Made by a program: the position numbers and the translations under genes
Assembly (NCBI GenBank): GCA_027919835.1
Contig: JANVFP010000029.1
Location: 558,001-622,000 of the forward strand
Source: Lentinula raphanica
Taxonomy: Eukaryota > Basidiomycota > Agaricomycetes > Agaricales > Omphalotaceae
Reading direction: 5' to 3'
DNA length: 64,000 nucleotides
Shown here: positions 33,428-45,205 of the stretch, piece by piece
Numbering within the stretch: the stretch's first letter is position 1
How the letters are laid out: every line of letters begins with the position of its first letter
Notes under the pieces: generated by a model
Seen by the model: the letters and a program-made list of their open reading frames with translations, nothing else
Database searches by the model: none
What the model was told of the DNA's origin: nothing

Positions 33428-34324
33428 GTTAGAGCAACAGATGGATACTGCAGCGCGGGGACCCTGGATGACCTGTGTTACTAAAACCTGCAACGATTGT
33501 GGGATTGAGCACTGCTCTGGATTTCAAAGAAAGGGAACAAAGGAAGTAAAAGAACGAAGTGGAATGTCCAACCATCGTAGATTGTGTCTGATTTTATATG
33601 CGTGTGGTAACTGGTTTAGCAGATTGCTGACAGACCATAGTTGTAGCAGACCTCGATTTTTGGTAACTTGATGAATAAACATGCAGATATTTTGTCAGTA
33701 ACATCAGGTATCATCCGAATCGAAAAATGATCCTGTCTTTTGTTTCCTTGGTATTAAATTGGCCAAGAACTCCGGCCTCGATTATCGTTGAATTTCGTTG
33801 ATGCAAAAGCTCGCATGCGCATGGGTATCGCGGTAGCGGTAGATGTCGGTCACCTGCCTTGTGGGTAGGAATTGAGTATGGTCGTAAGGGAGAAACAAGA
33901 GGAAAGTACAGTGTTTCATGGGTATATTGATATTAGTCCGCACTTCTGATTGCTCCTTCATCAACATCTTGCATGGGAATCAAAAGCGGACTGGTACCTA
34001 CTGGCAAGACGACTGTTCAAACGTTCAACGTCTTAGTCTCAACGAGCTTTTCTAACATTTCACTTGTCTTTCAGGTTGTCTTTCGATAGTTCTCCCTTGA
34101 AGCCTGCCGCGCCATGATTCCCCCATGAGTTGCTTGAACACATGAATTTCCACCAGCGATGAGAATAACGAACGATTATTGTCGCATGTCTTTGTAACAC
34201 TCAGCCAGCAGGATAACCAGTCCGCCTCAATGAACATATGTGCAAGGTGGTATTATTGATATATAGCTCGATGACGATTTGATATATTGGGAGGAAGCAA
34301 GAGTGCACAACAAAAGCAGTCGGC
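33428..34324. other. Intergenic, 0.9 kb
   Basis: This gap lies between the start of the secreted propeller gene and the stop of the SART1 gene, both on the minus strand. The right-hand side of the propeller start must hold its promoter. I see no gene or repeat. Confidence 0.45.
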
Positions 34325-37141
34325 CTAGCGGCGTTTTGTGGGAGGCGATCCAGAGACTTCCTCATCTGCCTTGCGTTTGATTCCAAATCCAAACGCAACC
34401 TTAGATCTTTCCCCTGGGGTGGCCGCGCCGCTTTGTGAAATGACGTCGGCGGACGAGGAGATGCGAGAGAAGCCTGCTCTCGGTCCTGGAGAACCATTGC
34501 TCCCAACAGAAGCAAAGCCTGATGGACCAGGACTGCCGTCGTTGGCCAAAGACGTGGTCGGTAACGTCATTATGCCGGAATCCATGGCTGCTTTGGCATT
34601 CTTTGTTTCCTTCTTCTTCTTCATTTTCTCAGTCTTCCCCTTCGATAAGGGCTGGGCATCTAAGAATTCCGCAGCCTGTGGAACCGCACTGGAGAAAACA
34701 GTCAAAAAAGGTGGCTACGATAGAGGATTAGAGACACTGACCCTCTGTTACCCACAGATAATACAAAGTGTGCTTGACCGGCTTTTTGCTGCCGTTGTTG
34801 GAATGCAGCACTCATACTTAGGGGCGTATCACCACTCGCCATCGCAAGCTGCTTCTTCTCTTCTTCGATTTTCTTCAATCTTTTCTCTGTTTTCATCTTT
34901 CCAGAACCCTTCCCGTGGAATTTGTGCGATAGAGCTTTCCAAGCTTCCTTTGGAGTCAAAGTCCGACCATGCTCATCGTAATACACGATGTTGACATCTG
35001 GCTTGTAATGTTTGAACATTTCCAAACTCTCCCTTGCTTCCTGCTGCTCTCGTAATCGATTTTCGTATTCCCTGGTAGCTTGATCCTTATTGCCGCCTCG
35101 AGACTGAAGACGTTCCAATTCACGTTGGGCAATGCGACGACGCTGATCTGCCAACCAGAGATCGCGTTGCAACTGAGTGTGTTCGCGCTCTTTCTGGTCA
35201 GCGACAGGAGTGGAAAGTATTCCCTGCTGCCGGAGAATGTTCAGTGTCGAAGCCATACCGGATTTGAACGTTTGTTCATAAGAGGTTCCAACAGCGTCAT
35301 CGGTGCTATGTTGTTCAATCTCTTCGGCTTTGATTGCAGCCTCAATCCGGTTGAGAATATCCATGTCATCCTCATCCTCCTCTTCGTCCTTGACAGCAGT
35401 ATCGCCTATCTCCACCTCATTCAAGCTCTCATCTCCTGGCGCCATAGAGATATCTCGTGACGGAGAACGGGGTTTAGCAACTTCCTGTTTAGGCGGCTGT
35501 GGGTTTTCTTTGGGTTCTTTCTTGACTGTGATCGGGGCACTGCCCACTGCCCGCACGAATTCAGACGTGTCGTCAAATACGAGTCCTCCAGCCGTATCGC
35601 TGTCCATCGGAGTGTCGCCGCCCTCGGATTTGATAATAGCCTCTTTTTCTTTTTCTTCTCGTTCTTTGACGACTGTGAAACAGATTTGAACACAGTCAAC
35701 AGAGAGACAGAAGATTTCACGTACTGCTCCTTGCGATTTCTTCCGGAGAAACCTTCTTTGATTTTCTCAGCTCTGCTCTACGGGTCCTAGCCAAAGCAGC
35801 CTGAAGCTCATCATCATCAACAAAGTTGACATCAAGGTCAGGGATTCGTGGAACGGGGGTCGTGTCAACATCCATCTCATCATCTTGAGCCATTTCCACT
35901 TCGGCAGGGGCTCGACGATTTGGACGCTTTTTCTTTGTCTAAAATCCAAACCCAGTGTTAGTTTGATCATTACTCGCGCAAACGACCATTACCTTCGTCT
36001 TCTTAAACCCGATATCTTTTTCCTGGATGTAATCCGTGGTTTCCAAATTCTCTAGCACAGTTGTAAGAGAGTGGAGAATATTGCTGACCAGAAGACGCTC
36101 ACTCTTATAATCAATCGAAAACAGTGATTTGTTCTGAGAAGCCGCGGTCTCAGCTTTCCTTTGTGTGTCTGAAACCTTCTTCGAGACGACAGAACTACCG
36201 AGACGAAAGCCCTGATAGTAAAATAAGCATTGTGGGTACGAAGATTGACGCAAAATACTCGCCGTCTCTGACGCCCCTTCTATATCTTCATCATATTTTG
36301 CAAGAACTGCACGCTTCATCCCAACATTACCATCAACGAACTCATCATCATCATAACCTCTATAATCATGCTTCTTCGTTTTGAGTTCTAGATTCTTTCG
36401 AATTCGTTCTTCTTCAGCCATTTCGATGTTCTGTAGTTCATCCTCTAGCATAACCGCAACGAGGAGTTAGAGACAGTATCTTATGGAAATAGGGCAGAGA
36501 CGAACCTTCATTGTCAAGGATGCGACTATCTTTAAGTGTGAGTATGCGAGCATCTCCTTCATCCATGGCGTCGAAGTCATGGCTAACCTTCAGCCCAGCA
36601 AGATCACCTACAGCACCAAGTCGGTCATCGTACGAGATTCAATAAATAACATGACTCACGCTCGGTATAATCTTCTTGTATGACCATATCCATGTTGTCG
36701 AACTCCTGCAAGCGTTTCTTCGCCAGCTCTTTTTCCTTCTTCTTGTTTTTCTTGATCCATTTCAATGTATCGTCTATGTCTCCGCCTGCTTCACCCAGTG
36801 TGGCACCTTTGAGGGAAGCATTGAGTTCTCGTCGATTCCGAGCTCTGAATGGCATAGCATCAACACGCAAAACAACTGGTGGCCTACTACATACTCACTT
36901 TGCGATACGGTCAGTGATTGCTCTGCAAGACGGGAGTTAAGCAATATCAAACGAAGAGAACTCTTGAAGCTCACTTAGTCTCTCTCTCTTTCGCCTCTCG
37001 TTCCTTCTCCTTCGCATAATTATCCTCCGCCTGCCTGTCATTGTCGTTCGCGGGTTCTGGATCCTCCGTTATAGGTTTAAGCCCGATAGAGATACGGATT
37101 CTGTTGGTCTCTTCCAAGCTGATGCTCTCCTCCATAGACAT
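34325..37141 (-). CDS. SNU66: SART1 / Snu66, U4/U6.U5 tri-snRNP protein
   Basis: This nuclear protein is part of the spliceosomal tri-snRNP and is needed for spliceosome activation. The N-terminus SMEESISLEETNRIRISIGL, then KPI, matches the Hub1-interacting (HIND) element found in Snu66 proteins. A charged helical region follows (RRELNASLKGATLGEAGGD, TLKWIKKNKKKEKELAKKR), then LAGLKVSHDFDAM, a hallmark of the family. Further conserved parts are RKNLELKTKKHDYRGYDDDE, SSYEQTF-type sequence at GTSYEQTFKSGMASTLNIL, and NIVYYDEHGRTLTPKEAWK before HKFHGKGSGK. The C-terminus is Lys-rich, ending SPPTKRR. About eight short introns occur; internal ends are approximate. It is divergent from the complex I subunit with starts 134 bp apart. 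Confidence 0.9.
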
Positions 37142-37275
37142 AGTGCAAGTAGTGAGTAAGAACTGGAAATAATCTTGGAAGTCACGGTCGGGAGAGATGA
37201 AGCAAGATGAGGCTGACATAAGCTTCGTTCGCTTCAACCTTCCCGGCGCCTTTTCCGAATCTCTATCCAACAACC
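37142..37275. promoter_or_regulatory. Bidirectional promoter of SNU66 and the complex I subunit (134 bp)
   Basis: The two start codons face away from each other across 134 bp. No TATA box is evident, in line with housekeeping genes. The transcripts probably start inside this gap. Confidence 0.5.
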
Positions 37276-37618
37276 ATGGCCTCGCTGTTCAGACCCTTTC
37301 AAAGATCATATAATTATCTCGTATGTCTGTGACTACTGGCTTATGTTGTCGACACTGAATTTCAGCCGCTCAGTACCGAACAGCACACGAGAAGCCGGTG
37401 ATGTTTTATTCAGTGGTATTGGGAGTGATTGGGCCAGTTATGACCCTCGTCATCCCACCGTTACGACAGTCTTTCGGCTACGTCCCCCCACCAGCGGTCC
37501 CTTCGTCGTATCCTGGTCTGCCTCTTGCTCTCACTATGTCTGGACTATCATTCACATGGCTTGTGTAACAGTTCCAAACAGACCCAGACGTCCGATCTCT
37601 GGATATGAAGATGAATAG
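37276..37618 (+). CDS. NADH:ubiquinone oxidoreductase 9.5-kDa subunit (fungal NI9M/NUO-9.5)
   Basis: This small accessory subunit of mitochondrial complex I has one membrane segment. Exons 37276-37320, 37374-37515 and 37572-37618 give 77 residues, the expected size. The N-terminus MASLFRPFQRSYNYL is followed by HEKPVMFYSVVLGVIGPVM, a hydrophobic segment, then PPLRQSFGYVPPPAVPSSYP and the family end PNRPRRPISGYEDE. The first intron uses the second of two nearby acceptor sites (GCTCAG|TAC), because only that keeps the frame. The match over the whole length makes this a confident call despite its small size. Confidence 0.9.
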
Positions 37619-37829
37619 ACAGTTGGACAGCCATCAATTTTCCGTTCCCCTCTGTCCCAACCAGAATCTCTCAGCTATACCATACATAGCCTTGGATCGT
37701 CTCCATACCTATCAAGGCTCATTGCTTGCGTCTTGCTAGTTTGCGGGCGGAATCACGTCTTTTTGACGACCATTACACTGAAAAACGTCCTGAATAGACT
37801 GCATTCCACCATTACAATTACACTAGTTC

Positions 37830-40377
37830 CTAACGTGATCCTGAGCAGGCATTTCTCTCGAGACCATAGAGTTCATACGCGTCCGACGACAAACTGCTTT
37901 TACTTTCGACTCTCCTGTGACTGCTGATAGATGTGTAAACTTCTTGAGCGACCATCACCTGAACGGACTGTTGCGACATCACATTCCCTCTGCCTGTGAG
38001 ATTCATGGTAGCAGCTTCTCCTCCCGTGATGACCAAATCATGTTGAGGTTGTTCACCATCGAATAGTGCCGCCGTTTCTTCCAGTGTTCGTCCTGTACGT
38101 TTCTATTGGCAAGACGAAGGGCATCGGACTTGGGTTGTACTGACCTCTAGTCTCCACAATGAAGGTAACCACAAATACTAACTCGATTATCAGAAGTCCG
38201 CAGTATCTGAAAAGCTGATGAAGAGACAGTTGCCGCAAACCAAAAAACTGTTCTTACACCAGGTAATACCACCATCCGAGTCTTTCAATGGCGATAGGAT
38301 TGGCGAACTGATTGAATATGGTTGTCACATACACAGTGAAGTTCTGGAACACAAGTCAACGCAAAGCCTTTCTTGATGAACTTCACTTGCCATCACTGCA
38401 AATCCCTTTGCTCGGATTTGATAAGGCAAAATCTCCAATGTATACGCCACTAGCATGGGTGTGTACGCAATGTCATAGAATAGATAGTAAATGAATATGA
38501 GAGGAATTGTAGCTAGCATGCCCGTGAACCTTCATGTCAACTTGGAAAATATCAAGGAGCTGACCTTTGGCTGCGGCTGCCTTGTGAAGAGCATTGAAAA
38601 GAGCTTCTGTAACGGTCCACAAACCGAAAGCTCCAGGTGATTTTAGACCATGACGCGCATATGAAGACTGTTCACAGGCTCACCTATCAGCATTCCCGAG
38701 TTTGATAGAATGAACAGTGATCTTCGACCGACTAAATCAATCAGCATTGCTGACGATAATCCAACTAGTAAGTTGAAAATCTGGGGAATGTCAGTATCAA
38801 CCAAGATAGCTAAGAACAACATCACCTGAAGGCCACCGTTGATGGCAGCTTTGGTCTCCGTGGAAGTAATACCTACCCCTTCCAGCACGAGGTTGATGTA
38901 GTAGGATACGAGCCCATTGCCACTGCAGGATAATAAGCGACAAAGTTCAATTCAAGCCTCATGACTGTACCTCCACTGGGAAAAAATGGCTATGGCTATG
39001 ATGATCTTCATGCGTTTCCTATTCCCAGCCGTAGCAATCAAAGACCGATAAGAAGTGCTCTTGTTTATCTCTTGTTCTGTCCTCAATGCATGCCGGATTT
39101 GAGCTAACTCGAAAACGACAAGTGGGTCGTGTGTGTTGCCACCGTTTGCGTGATATTTAGTGAGAACTTGAGCAGCTTGTCCTTCCTATATGAATGTGTG
39201 AGTATAGTAATCTAGTGTATAGTAATCTAGTAGCGGCGCAAACACCAGGACGCACATAACCTTTCGAAACCAGATATCGAGGACTTTCTGGTATGAACCT
39301 AAGTTGATCGAAGTCAGCTTGAGTCTGTGGAAGTGCACAGCTGCCTACCAGACTAGGCAGACTTGGAGTATAGGGACACCGGCTTGAACTAGAGTCGGTA
39401 TGCGCCAAGTCCACATACTTCCCTCTTGTTGTTTGTAAGTAGCAAAACAGACCTGCAGACCACACAATCAGACAGTCATCTGGTAAAATATTGAAATACT
39501 TACCCAAGCAGCTACGATACTCCCGAAATACCAAATGGTGTTGTACAGAGAAGTTATTTTTCCTCTCTATTGGAAGGCAATCATATAATATATTATGATT
39601 TCCACTCCACTGAAGGAAAACGGCCTACCTGCGTTGGGTAACACAATTCGATGAGCAAGAGCGGCGCAGCGTTCAGACAGAACGTTAGTCCAAATCCAAC
39701 TGGATATATCATCAGCCAAATTACTTCGATTCGTTACCGAGACTTACTCAATACTCTGGCGGCGATGAACATCTGGATCGTAGTTGCAGAGAATTGTAAT
39801 GCGACTCCTCCAAGCATGATGACGGAGCCCATGATCAGCGTCAATCGTCGACCTATATTATCTGACGCGAAGGGGGTTATTGGGAGACCCTGTAAGCGAG
39901 CATGAACCTCAAAAGCTCAATTGAGCGCTCAGAAAGTGACATACTACTAATCCGCCAATGTTCTGTGCGCAATTAACGAGACCTGTTGCCAGCATCAATA
40001 TCGATTGATCTTTGAAGGATAACAGATCACATCGTTACCCAACATCTTTCCTGTTGGGAAATGATAGTATTCTTGCCAGTCAGGAAGGATTTGAAGTCCT
40101 ATCACAAATTAGAGGGAGAACGTACGGCCCCTACTATTTAGAACACACCATTGACGAGCGAGGAGTCAAGGCCATTCACTGCGCTCGTGAGAAGGGGCAG
40201 GACCAGACAAACATTCAGCATCAGGATACCTGAGGAAAGCATATGTTGTGTGAATCGAACTATCGACCAAAACTTCGTGAAAATACCATGGTTTGTCCAC
40301 CAATGCCCCCGATGTATGAAGTCGACTATAGTCCATTCGGGAGGTTGAGGTCTTTCCGATTCGGTTGAAGGTGCCAT
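37830..40377 (-). CDS. MFS sugar transporter
   Basis: This twelve-helix plasma-membrane permease belongs to the sugar porter family of the major facilitator superfamily. The start MAPSTESERPQPPEW precedes the first helix LNVCLVLPLLTSAVNGLD. Family marks include NIGRRLTLIMGS, the loop FIPESPRYLVSKG, the fourth-to-fifth region ATKQQEG-type sequence at TYKQQEGSMWTWRIPTLVQ, GNGLVSYYINLVLEGVGI, DLVGRRSLFILSN, and the closing IVETRGRTLEETAALFDGE. A tail of about 65 residues follows in the cytosol. Some ten introns interrupt the gene; outer ends are firm and inner ones partly so. The substrate could be a disaccharide or hexose and cannot be read from sequence. The gene converges with the complex I subunit. 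Confidence 0.85.
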
Positions 40378-42302
40378 GAACGACGCGACTACCGAGGGGA
40401 AATCCGACTTGTGCGTGCAGGAAACTGAGGAATGAGATTGGAATTTGGGGCGAACGCAAAAATCCAAAAGTTGGTGTTCTCTTCATTGGTGCATATAAGG
40501 ATTCCTGCATCCTTTGAGAATTGTGGATAAACTCCGTTGCTAACTAGGGGCACGAGGACAATCTGTCGGATAGACGAGTGTGGAGCAATTGCGCTCGGAT
40601 GAAATAATTTAGCATCACTTGGGCCGCGCGCGCGTGGAGGGGAAAGACGGGTCCGTATAAGATCTGGTAAGGCGAGTCTATCGTATGGAAGGACGACTTT
40701 CAAAAACAGTGTTATGGATCGAAGCATCGAAGCATCACCTTGTATCACTTAAGAGTTATATCTCAGAGGTGAAGAATGTACCAACAATCCTAACGGTAGA
40801 ACCTCGCAAAATCTCGGCGGGTTGCCGGAAAATGGTAGGATGCTGGAACCGTTGGCGAATAGAATCAGATGAAATCAGGCAAACCTTCAGTGGGCACTGG
40901 GAACAGCTCTGAGAAGCAAAATTCAAGTGAGCTACATAGCAGTTCATGACAGTTGAATTGAAGATGGCATTTGTTGCATATAGGAGCCAAACTGACCGTA
41001 AGAGACCGTAGAGACCAACAGACCGTGGTTTGTGAGGTCTGAGCTGGTTTGAGCCTTGAATCAGTCGAACTGCATACAGCCTGACACAGTCTCATACAGC
41101 CCTGATACAGCCCATTCAAGCCCAGTCATCCATCTTCTGTACGCAAGGGCAGATAGGGGAGGATAGGGGAGTACAATGAAGATGTAACTTATGAGGTTGT
41201 GAAAAGAAAGGGAAGAAACCCTAGACTTGGTGCAAGGAGGGCGTTGGAAGAGGCTGGAAGGCGTCGGGCGACGGGCGATTGTAGGTTCGAAGAACCGTCC
41301 CGTCCGATGAACATTGATATTGAGCAACGATCCTCCACATTTTGAAAAACCTGTGCATGCAAATTCAGGACAGATTCTTGTTCCCAATGATTTCTGGCTT
41401 GCGGATTAATCCTTTGGGGCTCTTCTCATTGACAGTCTACAGAGGACTTGAATGCATGATAACGCGAGAGGAGTTGACGTGGAAGTTGGCAAGCGCCGTT
41501 TAGGCGCCCCAATCTAGTCAAGTTGTTGCCAACTTGAACGAGTCGGAGTCGCCTCCAGGTCGCCTCTCTCATACGTCAAGTTTCGTAACCCCCCTCCCTC
41601 CGAGAGTCCGAGTCCCGATTTACAACAGCGTAGAAGCTCCGCGTTTGGGCATCTCGCGTGTCTGGCTCTCGAAGGTTGCTCACCCACCCAAAGCCCAGGC
41701 GAACAAGGGCACACTCGATTTTCTTCTGACCTTCCTCTCATGTCGAAGGCAGAAAGGAAGAGGCTTCATTGGTTTGAATACAGAACCACAATGATTGCCA
41801 AAGAACTCAAAGGCTGAGCGCAGACGAAAGCAAAGCAGTCACAAGTTGGGGGGTGGTTTGGGCACCCCTGATGACGGTCAAGGCAGGTCAAGGCTTCCAA
41901 TAGGCTTCCAAGAAAGCTACAGAGTTCCAGATAGTTCCCAGTGCCTGTCCAGCCAGAATTTCGGCTAGCAATTACAGTCACAGAAGGTCACATCCTCTTA
42001 CTAACGAGAGCGATATTACAATCCCACCAAAAGATTGAATGCCATTGGAAAATTCCGCAGTTGACAACAAATTGAAAAAGTGACTGATATCGTCTACGGT
42101 GTGTAACCACGGGTAGTAAGAAATGTGGGAGAGGATATCCTGAGTAAAGGAGAAACAAGTCAAAGAGTAAAGTAATGGGGTACTTGATGAAGGCAGCTTG
42201 ACAAAAGTTCAGGCAAAAAGTATTAAACGGATGAAATGGTACTTCTTGATTGATAAAGGCAAACGGGAGACAACAAAAATTCGCAGTAGATGATTGTCCA
42301 CA
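40378..42302. other. Gene-poor stretch, 1.9 kb
   Basis: No gene is supported. Frames of up to about 120 codons (for example 40389-40748 on the minus strand) have no recognisable motif and overlap the transporter promoter. Short near-repeats such as GAGACCGTA/AGACCGT near 41005-41025 and CATACAGCC/ATACAGCCC near 41094-41115 occur, but they are small. The left part must contain the transporter promoter. Confidence 0.5.
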
Positions 42303-43262
42303 TTAAGCGAAGAAAGCACCAATGACAGCGCCAACAATACCGGCAACACCAAACTGAGCAACTTGAGAGGAGGCTCCATTGGAAGCGGTGTTGGTGGAGG
42401 AACTAGAAGAGCTGGTCGATGTGGAACTGCCGCTTGAATTGGGACTAGGGAGGGCGAGTAAGAACCAGTTGTGCAAACCGCGATGAACACAACATACGAA
42501 GTACCCGTTGTAGTCGTACCAGACCCAGTACTCGTGGCTGAACCTGAGCCGGAGCTGGAGGAGGTAGGTCCAGCGGAACCACTGAGGGACTGGTTGAGAC
42601 AGTCGGTCGTAGCTAAAAATAGAGCAATGAAGCGGCTGAGAGATATGACAAGAAATATAACACGTACAACCGGCTTGAATTGGGACAGCTGCAGTCTGCT
42701 TTTGTTCACCAGTGGAATCGAGCACACTGAATCCAATACTTTGACCTGAAACACAAATGAGCGGGGAAAGATGACCGTCGCAAGTTTTCACTTACCAGAG
42801 GCGACGTTGACCTCCCATGTGAAGCTCGTACTATTGGTAGTCGTAAGAGTCTCCAAGTTTGTAGTTGGAGATCCGGAAGGGTAGACGCTAGAAGATAGTG
42901 TTAGACATGAACCTCCAAACAAACTAGTTTTTGATAATTACGTCTAGAAAAGACACGAAATTCAAGTGGTGAAAAACAAGCTGTGTATCATTAGCGTGAG
43001 TAGCTCACCAAAAAGTAAGGGGCTGTACAATATTCATGAGCGAATTGGGTTAACAAAGCGATGAGAACGTGACGCGCCTTTTCCGCCAGTCCACGAAAGA
43101 AGAACAGGCTCGCATTCCGTCAAACTTCCACTGTGAAGAAAACATCAACTGAGCGACCGTCGGAGAGCTAAAAATGCGCAGTTACGGTGTGTTGATGGTG
43201 AAATCCTGGGCGAGTGCACCAGAAACTAGCGCAACAACGGACGCAAATGCGACAGCTTTCAT
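42303..43262 (-). CDS. Secreted GPI-anchored protein with a Kre9/Knh1-like N-terminal domain
   Basis: The start MKAVAFASVVALVSGALAQD is a clear signal peptide. The mature part follows the pattern of fungal proteins with the Kre9/Knh1-like Ig-fold domain: TECEPVLLSWTGGK, then a PYFL segment, YPSGSPTTNLETLTTTNSTS, FTWEVNVASGQSIGFSVLD and the paired-cysteine stretch CTTDCLNQSL. A Ser/Thr/Gly-rich linker follows, ending in a hydrophobic tail (FGVAGIVGAVIGAFFA) that fits a GPI signal. About five introns are present, with some exon ends approximate. Proteins of this type sit on the cell wall or membrane; a role in beta-glucan assembly is known for Kre9 but should not be assumed here. Confidence 0.78.
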
Positions 43263-43700
43263 ATCGAGTGGGCAATGAAAGAGGACGTCGTAGAGGAGGT
43301 TCGGGAAGGTTGGGGAGACAACAGAAACGCCTTTCTCGCACGAGTAAACACTTTATATACTGTTACATGATTACATACAATTTTGATGTGACGCGAACAC
43401 GTCGCCAAGTCGCCAAGGTGGCAGGCCATTTCTGCTCGTAGTTTCCGGCGGCGATGAGCGACTCAAAATGGGCGAGCTCATTGTTTGCACTGCCTCATCA
43501 CTCAAAATTTTGAGTTTTGACCTCAGTTTATGCCTCCATTCCGCAGCGGGCCATAGACTGCCATAGAGCCGTCCTAAAGCTCTCAACAAATTTCGATCGA
43601 TACTTGTGACAAGTCACAGAATATTTTTAAATGTGTATTTACTTACACAAACCGGGGTCCGGCAGTGGGCACCAATAGAAACGCTCCGACTTATCGCTCT
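43263..43700. other. Intergenic, 0.44 kb
   Basis: This holds the promoter of the GPI-protein gene on its left and the 3' end of the phosphodiesterase gene on its right. TATATA near 43354 lies about 90 bp upstream of the GPI-protein start (read on the minus strand) and could be its TATA box. Confidence 0.35.
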
Positions 43701-44714
43701 TCAAACGCTCAATGTCGTCAGCAAACCGTAATGGTCGCTGACCCACTCGTCGTCCTCCGTCTTTGCATCTTGGCCGAAAACCTCTGGAGACTCGACCATG
43801 ATATCCCCACGAGGCGTGAAGACAATTTTGTCCATCCTACAAGTAGGAAACTGTGAGGGTCTTTTCTCGTGGAAGCCCCATGTGTGAGATTTTGTTGGGT
43901 CAGATAATAGCTCGCTGGATTCACAGGGGTCCACAAGCCCGTGTGCGCGAACTTGTTCAGCCGAGTCTTCGTCAATGGCGTTGAAATCTCCGCCAATGAT
44001 TCCTCCGTAAGCGGCTGGTACTTCCATTTTGAGCAGCTCAACGCATATAGCCAGCTGGGCAGCACGGTATTCGGGTGACCGAGCCTCCATTGTAGATTCG
44101 AGGTGCGTATTGATTATCCGAATGATCAAGTCTCTTCTGCCTTCATAGAGCTCAGATTGCAATGGGGCAAGCTTGATATCGGTAACGAGCGCCTAAGCAA
44201 TGATGTGTCTGCGTCAGCCTTCGGGCCACGAAGTTCACAAAAATGCACATACGGTTCGAAACATCGCTGTTGTCGGCTCGTAGAACAGAATACTGGCCTC
44301 GTGTATCGTGATGGATCGCTCAATCAGCGTAACGTTTCCATACGTCGCACTATGTGGCCATTTCTGCTCATCAATTGGGGTGATGAAGAAGTGTTTTCGA
44401 ATCCATGGATGTGCAAGTAGCACACCCAGCGCATTGTGATGGACCTCTTGCAGTAAGATAACGCAGGGTTTAAGTGTTCTGCCTTTTAAGACCACTCTCC
44501 TCAAGTGATCAATCACCCCATTCATCCGGTCTTCAACCCTTCTGTTCATGAAGTCGACGTTCCAAGTGATGATCGAAACATCATGGTGAAGGGGACGCTT
44601 CTCTGTATCGCGTTTGCAATGCTTCCACTGATTTCTCCTGTTGTTGTAGGCGTAGAATTTCAAACTGAAAAGCCTGTGTGATTGGAAGGCTGGATCATCG
44701 TAGTGGTAGGACAT
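43701..44714 (-). CDS. Endonuclease/exonuclease/phosphatase domain protein, TDP2-like
   Basis: The protein is a metal-dependent phosphodiesterase related to tyrosyl-DNA phosphodiesterase 2, which removes trapped topoisomerase II from DNA ends. Exons 44714-44253 and 44192-43701 give 317 residues. The family motifs occur in order: TWNVDFMNRR, ILLQEVHH, INTHLEST, IIGGDFNAIDED and SDHYGLLT. The HLES form is typical of the TDP2 branch. No N-terminal ubiquitin-binding domain or nuclear signal precedes the catalytic part, unlike animal TDP2. A more general EEP phosphodiesterase is possible, so the substrate is inferred from the branch motifs. Confidence 0.82.
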
Positions 44715-45205
44715 GCTGCTGGAAGTAGGGCATATAAAAGAGAGGGAGCGCTAAGTACTGTCAAGGCCTGATTGGGATGGTTTAATAACGTCCATGCAAG
44801 TTTGTGGGTGTCTAACTGAGATTGAAATGTTTCAGTGAACGGCTATATAGCTATCATGTAGCACTTTTCGAGGTCGATCTCACCACCGATAAGTTCTGCG
44901 TGGAAAATCACGAGTGCGGTTGTCAATAGTCTTCTCCCATACACGAGGCAATTTGGTAGGTGGAATGTTGTAAGAAGCCACCTTTTCTTCACGATGTAGG
45001 CCACGCTGCATTCAGAATCCAGATCATCGATAACAGGCACCGCTACATTTGAGGTTATAACTTATCATGAGTCTTACAATATACATCGTCGAACTCATCA
45101 TGATTAGTTATGGTAATGCAATCTGATACATAAAATAGACGTAGTCGTCGAAATAATCACCATCTCGTAGAAAATATCAACATACGACTTATATATTAGG
45201 GAGGT
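44715..45205. other. Intergenic, 0.49 kb
   Basis: No gene is seen. The left half should contain the promoter of the TDP2-like gene; the right half is the 3' flank of the PDI gene. Confidence 0.4.

Noticed and set aside
40389..40748. 119-codon minus-strand frame upstream of the sugar transporter
   Set aside because: It has no recognisable motif and overlaps the transporter start region in another frame.
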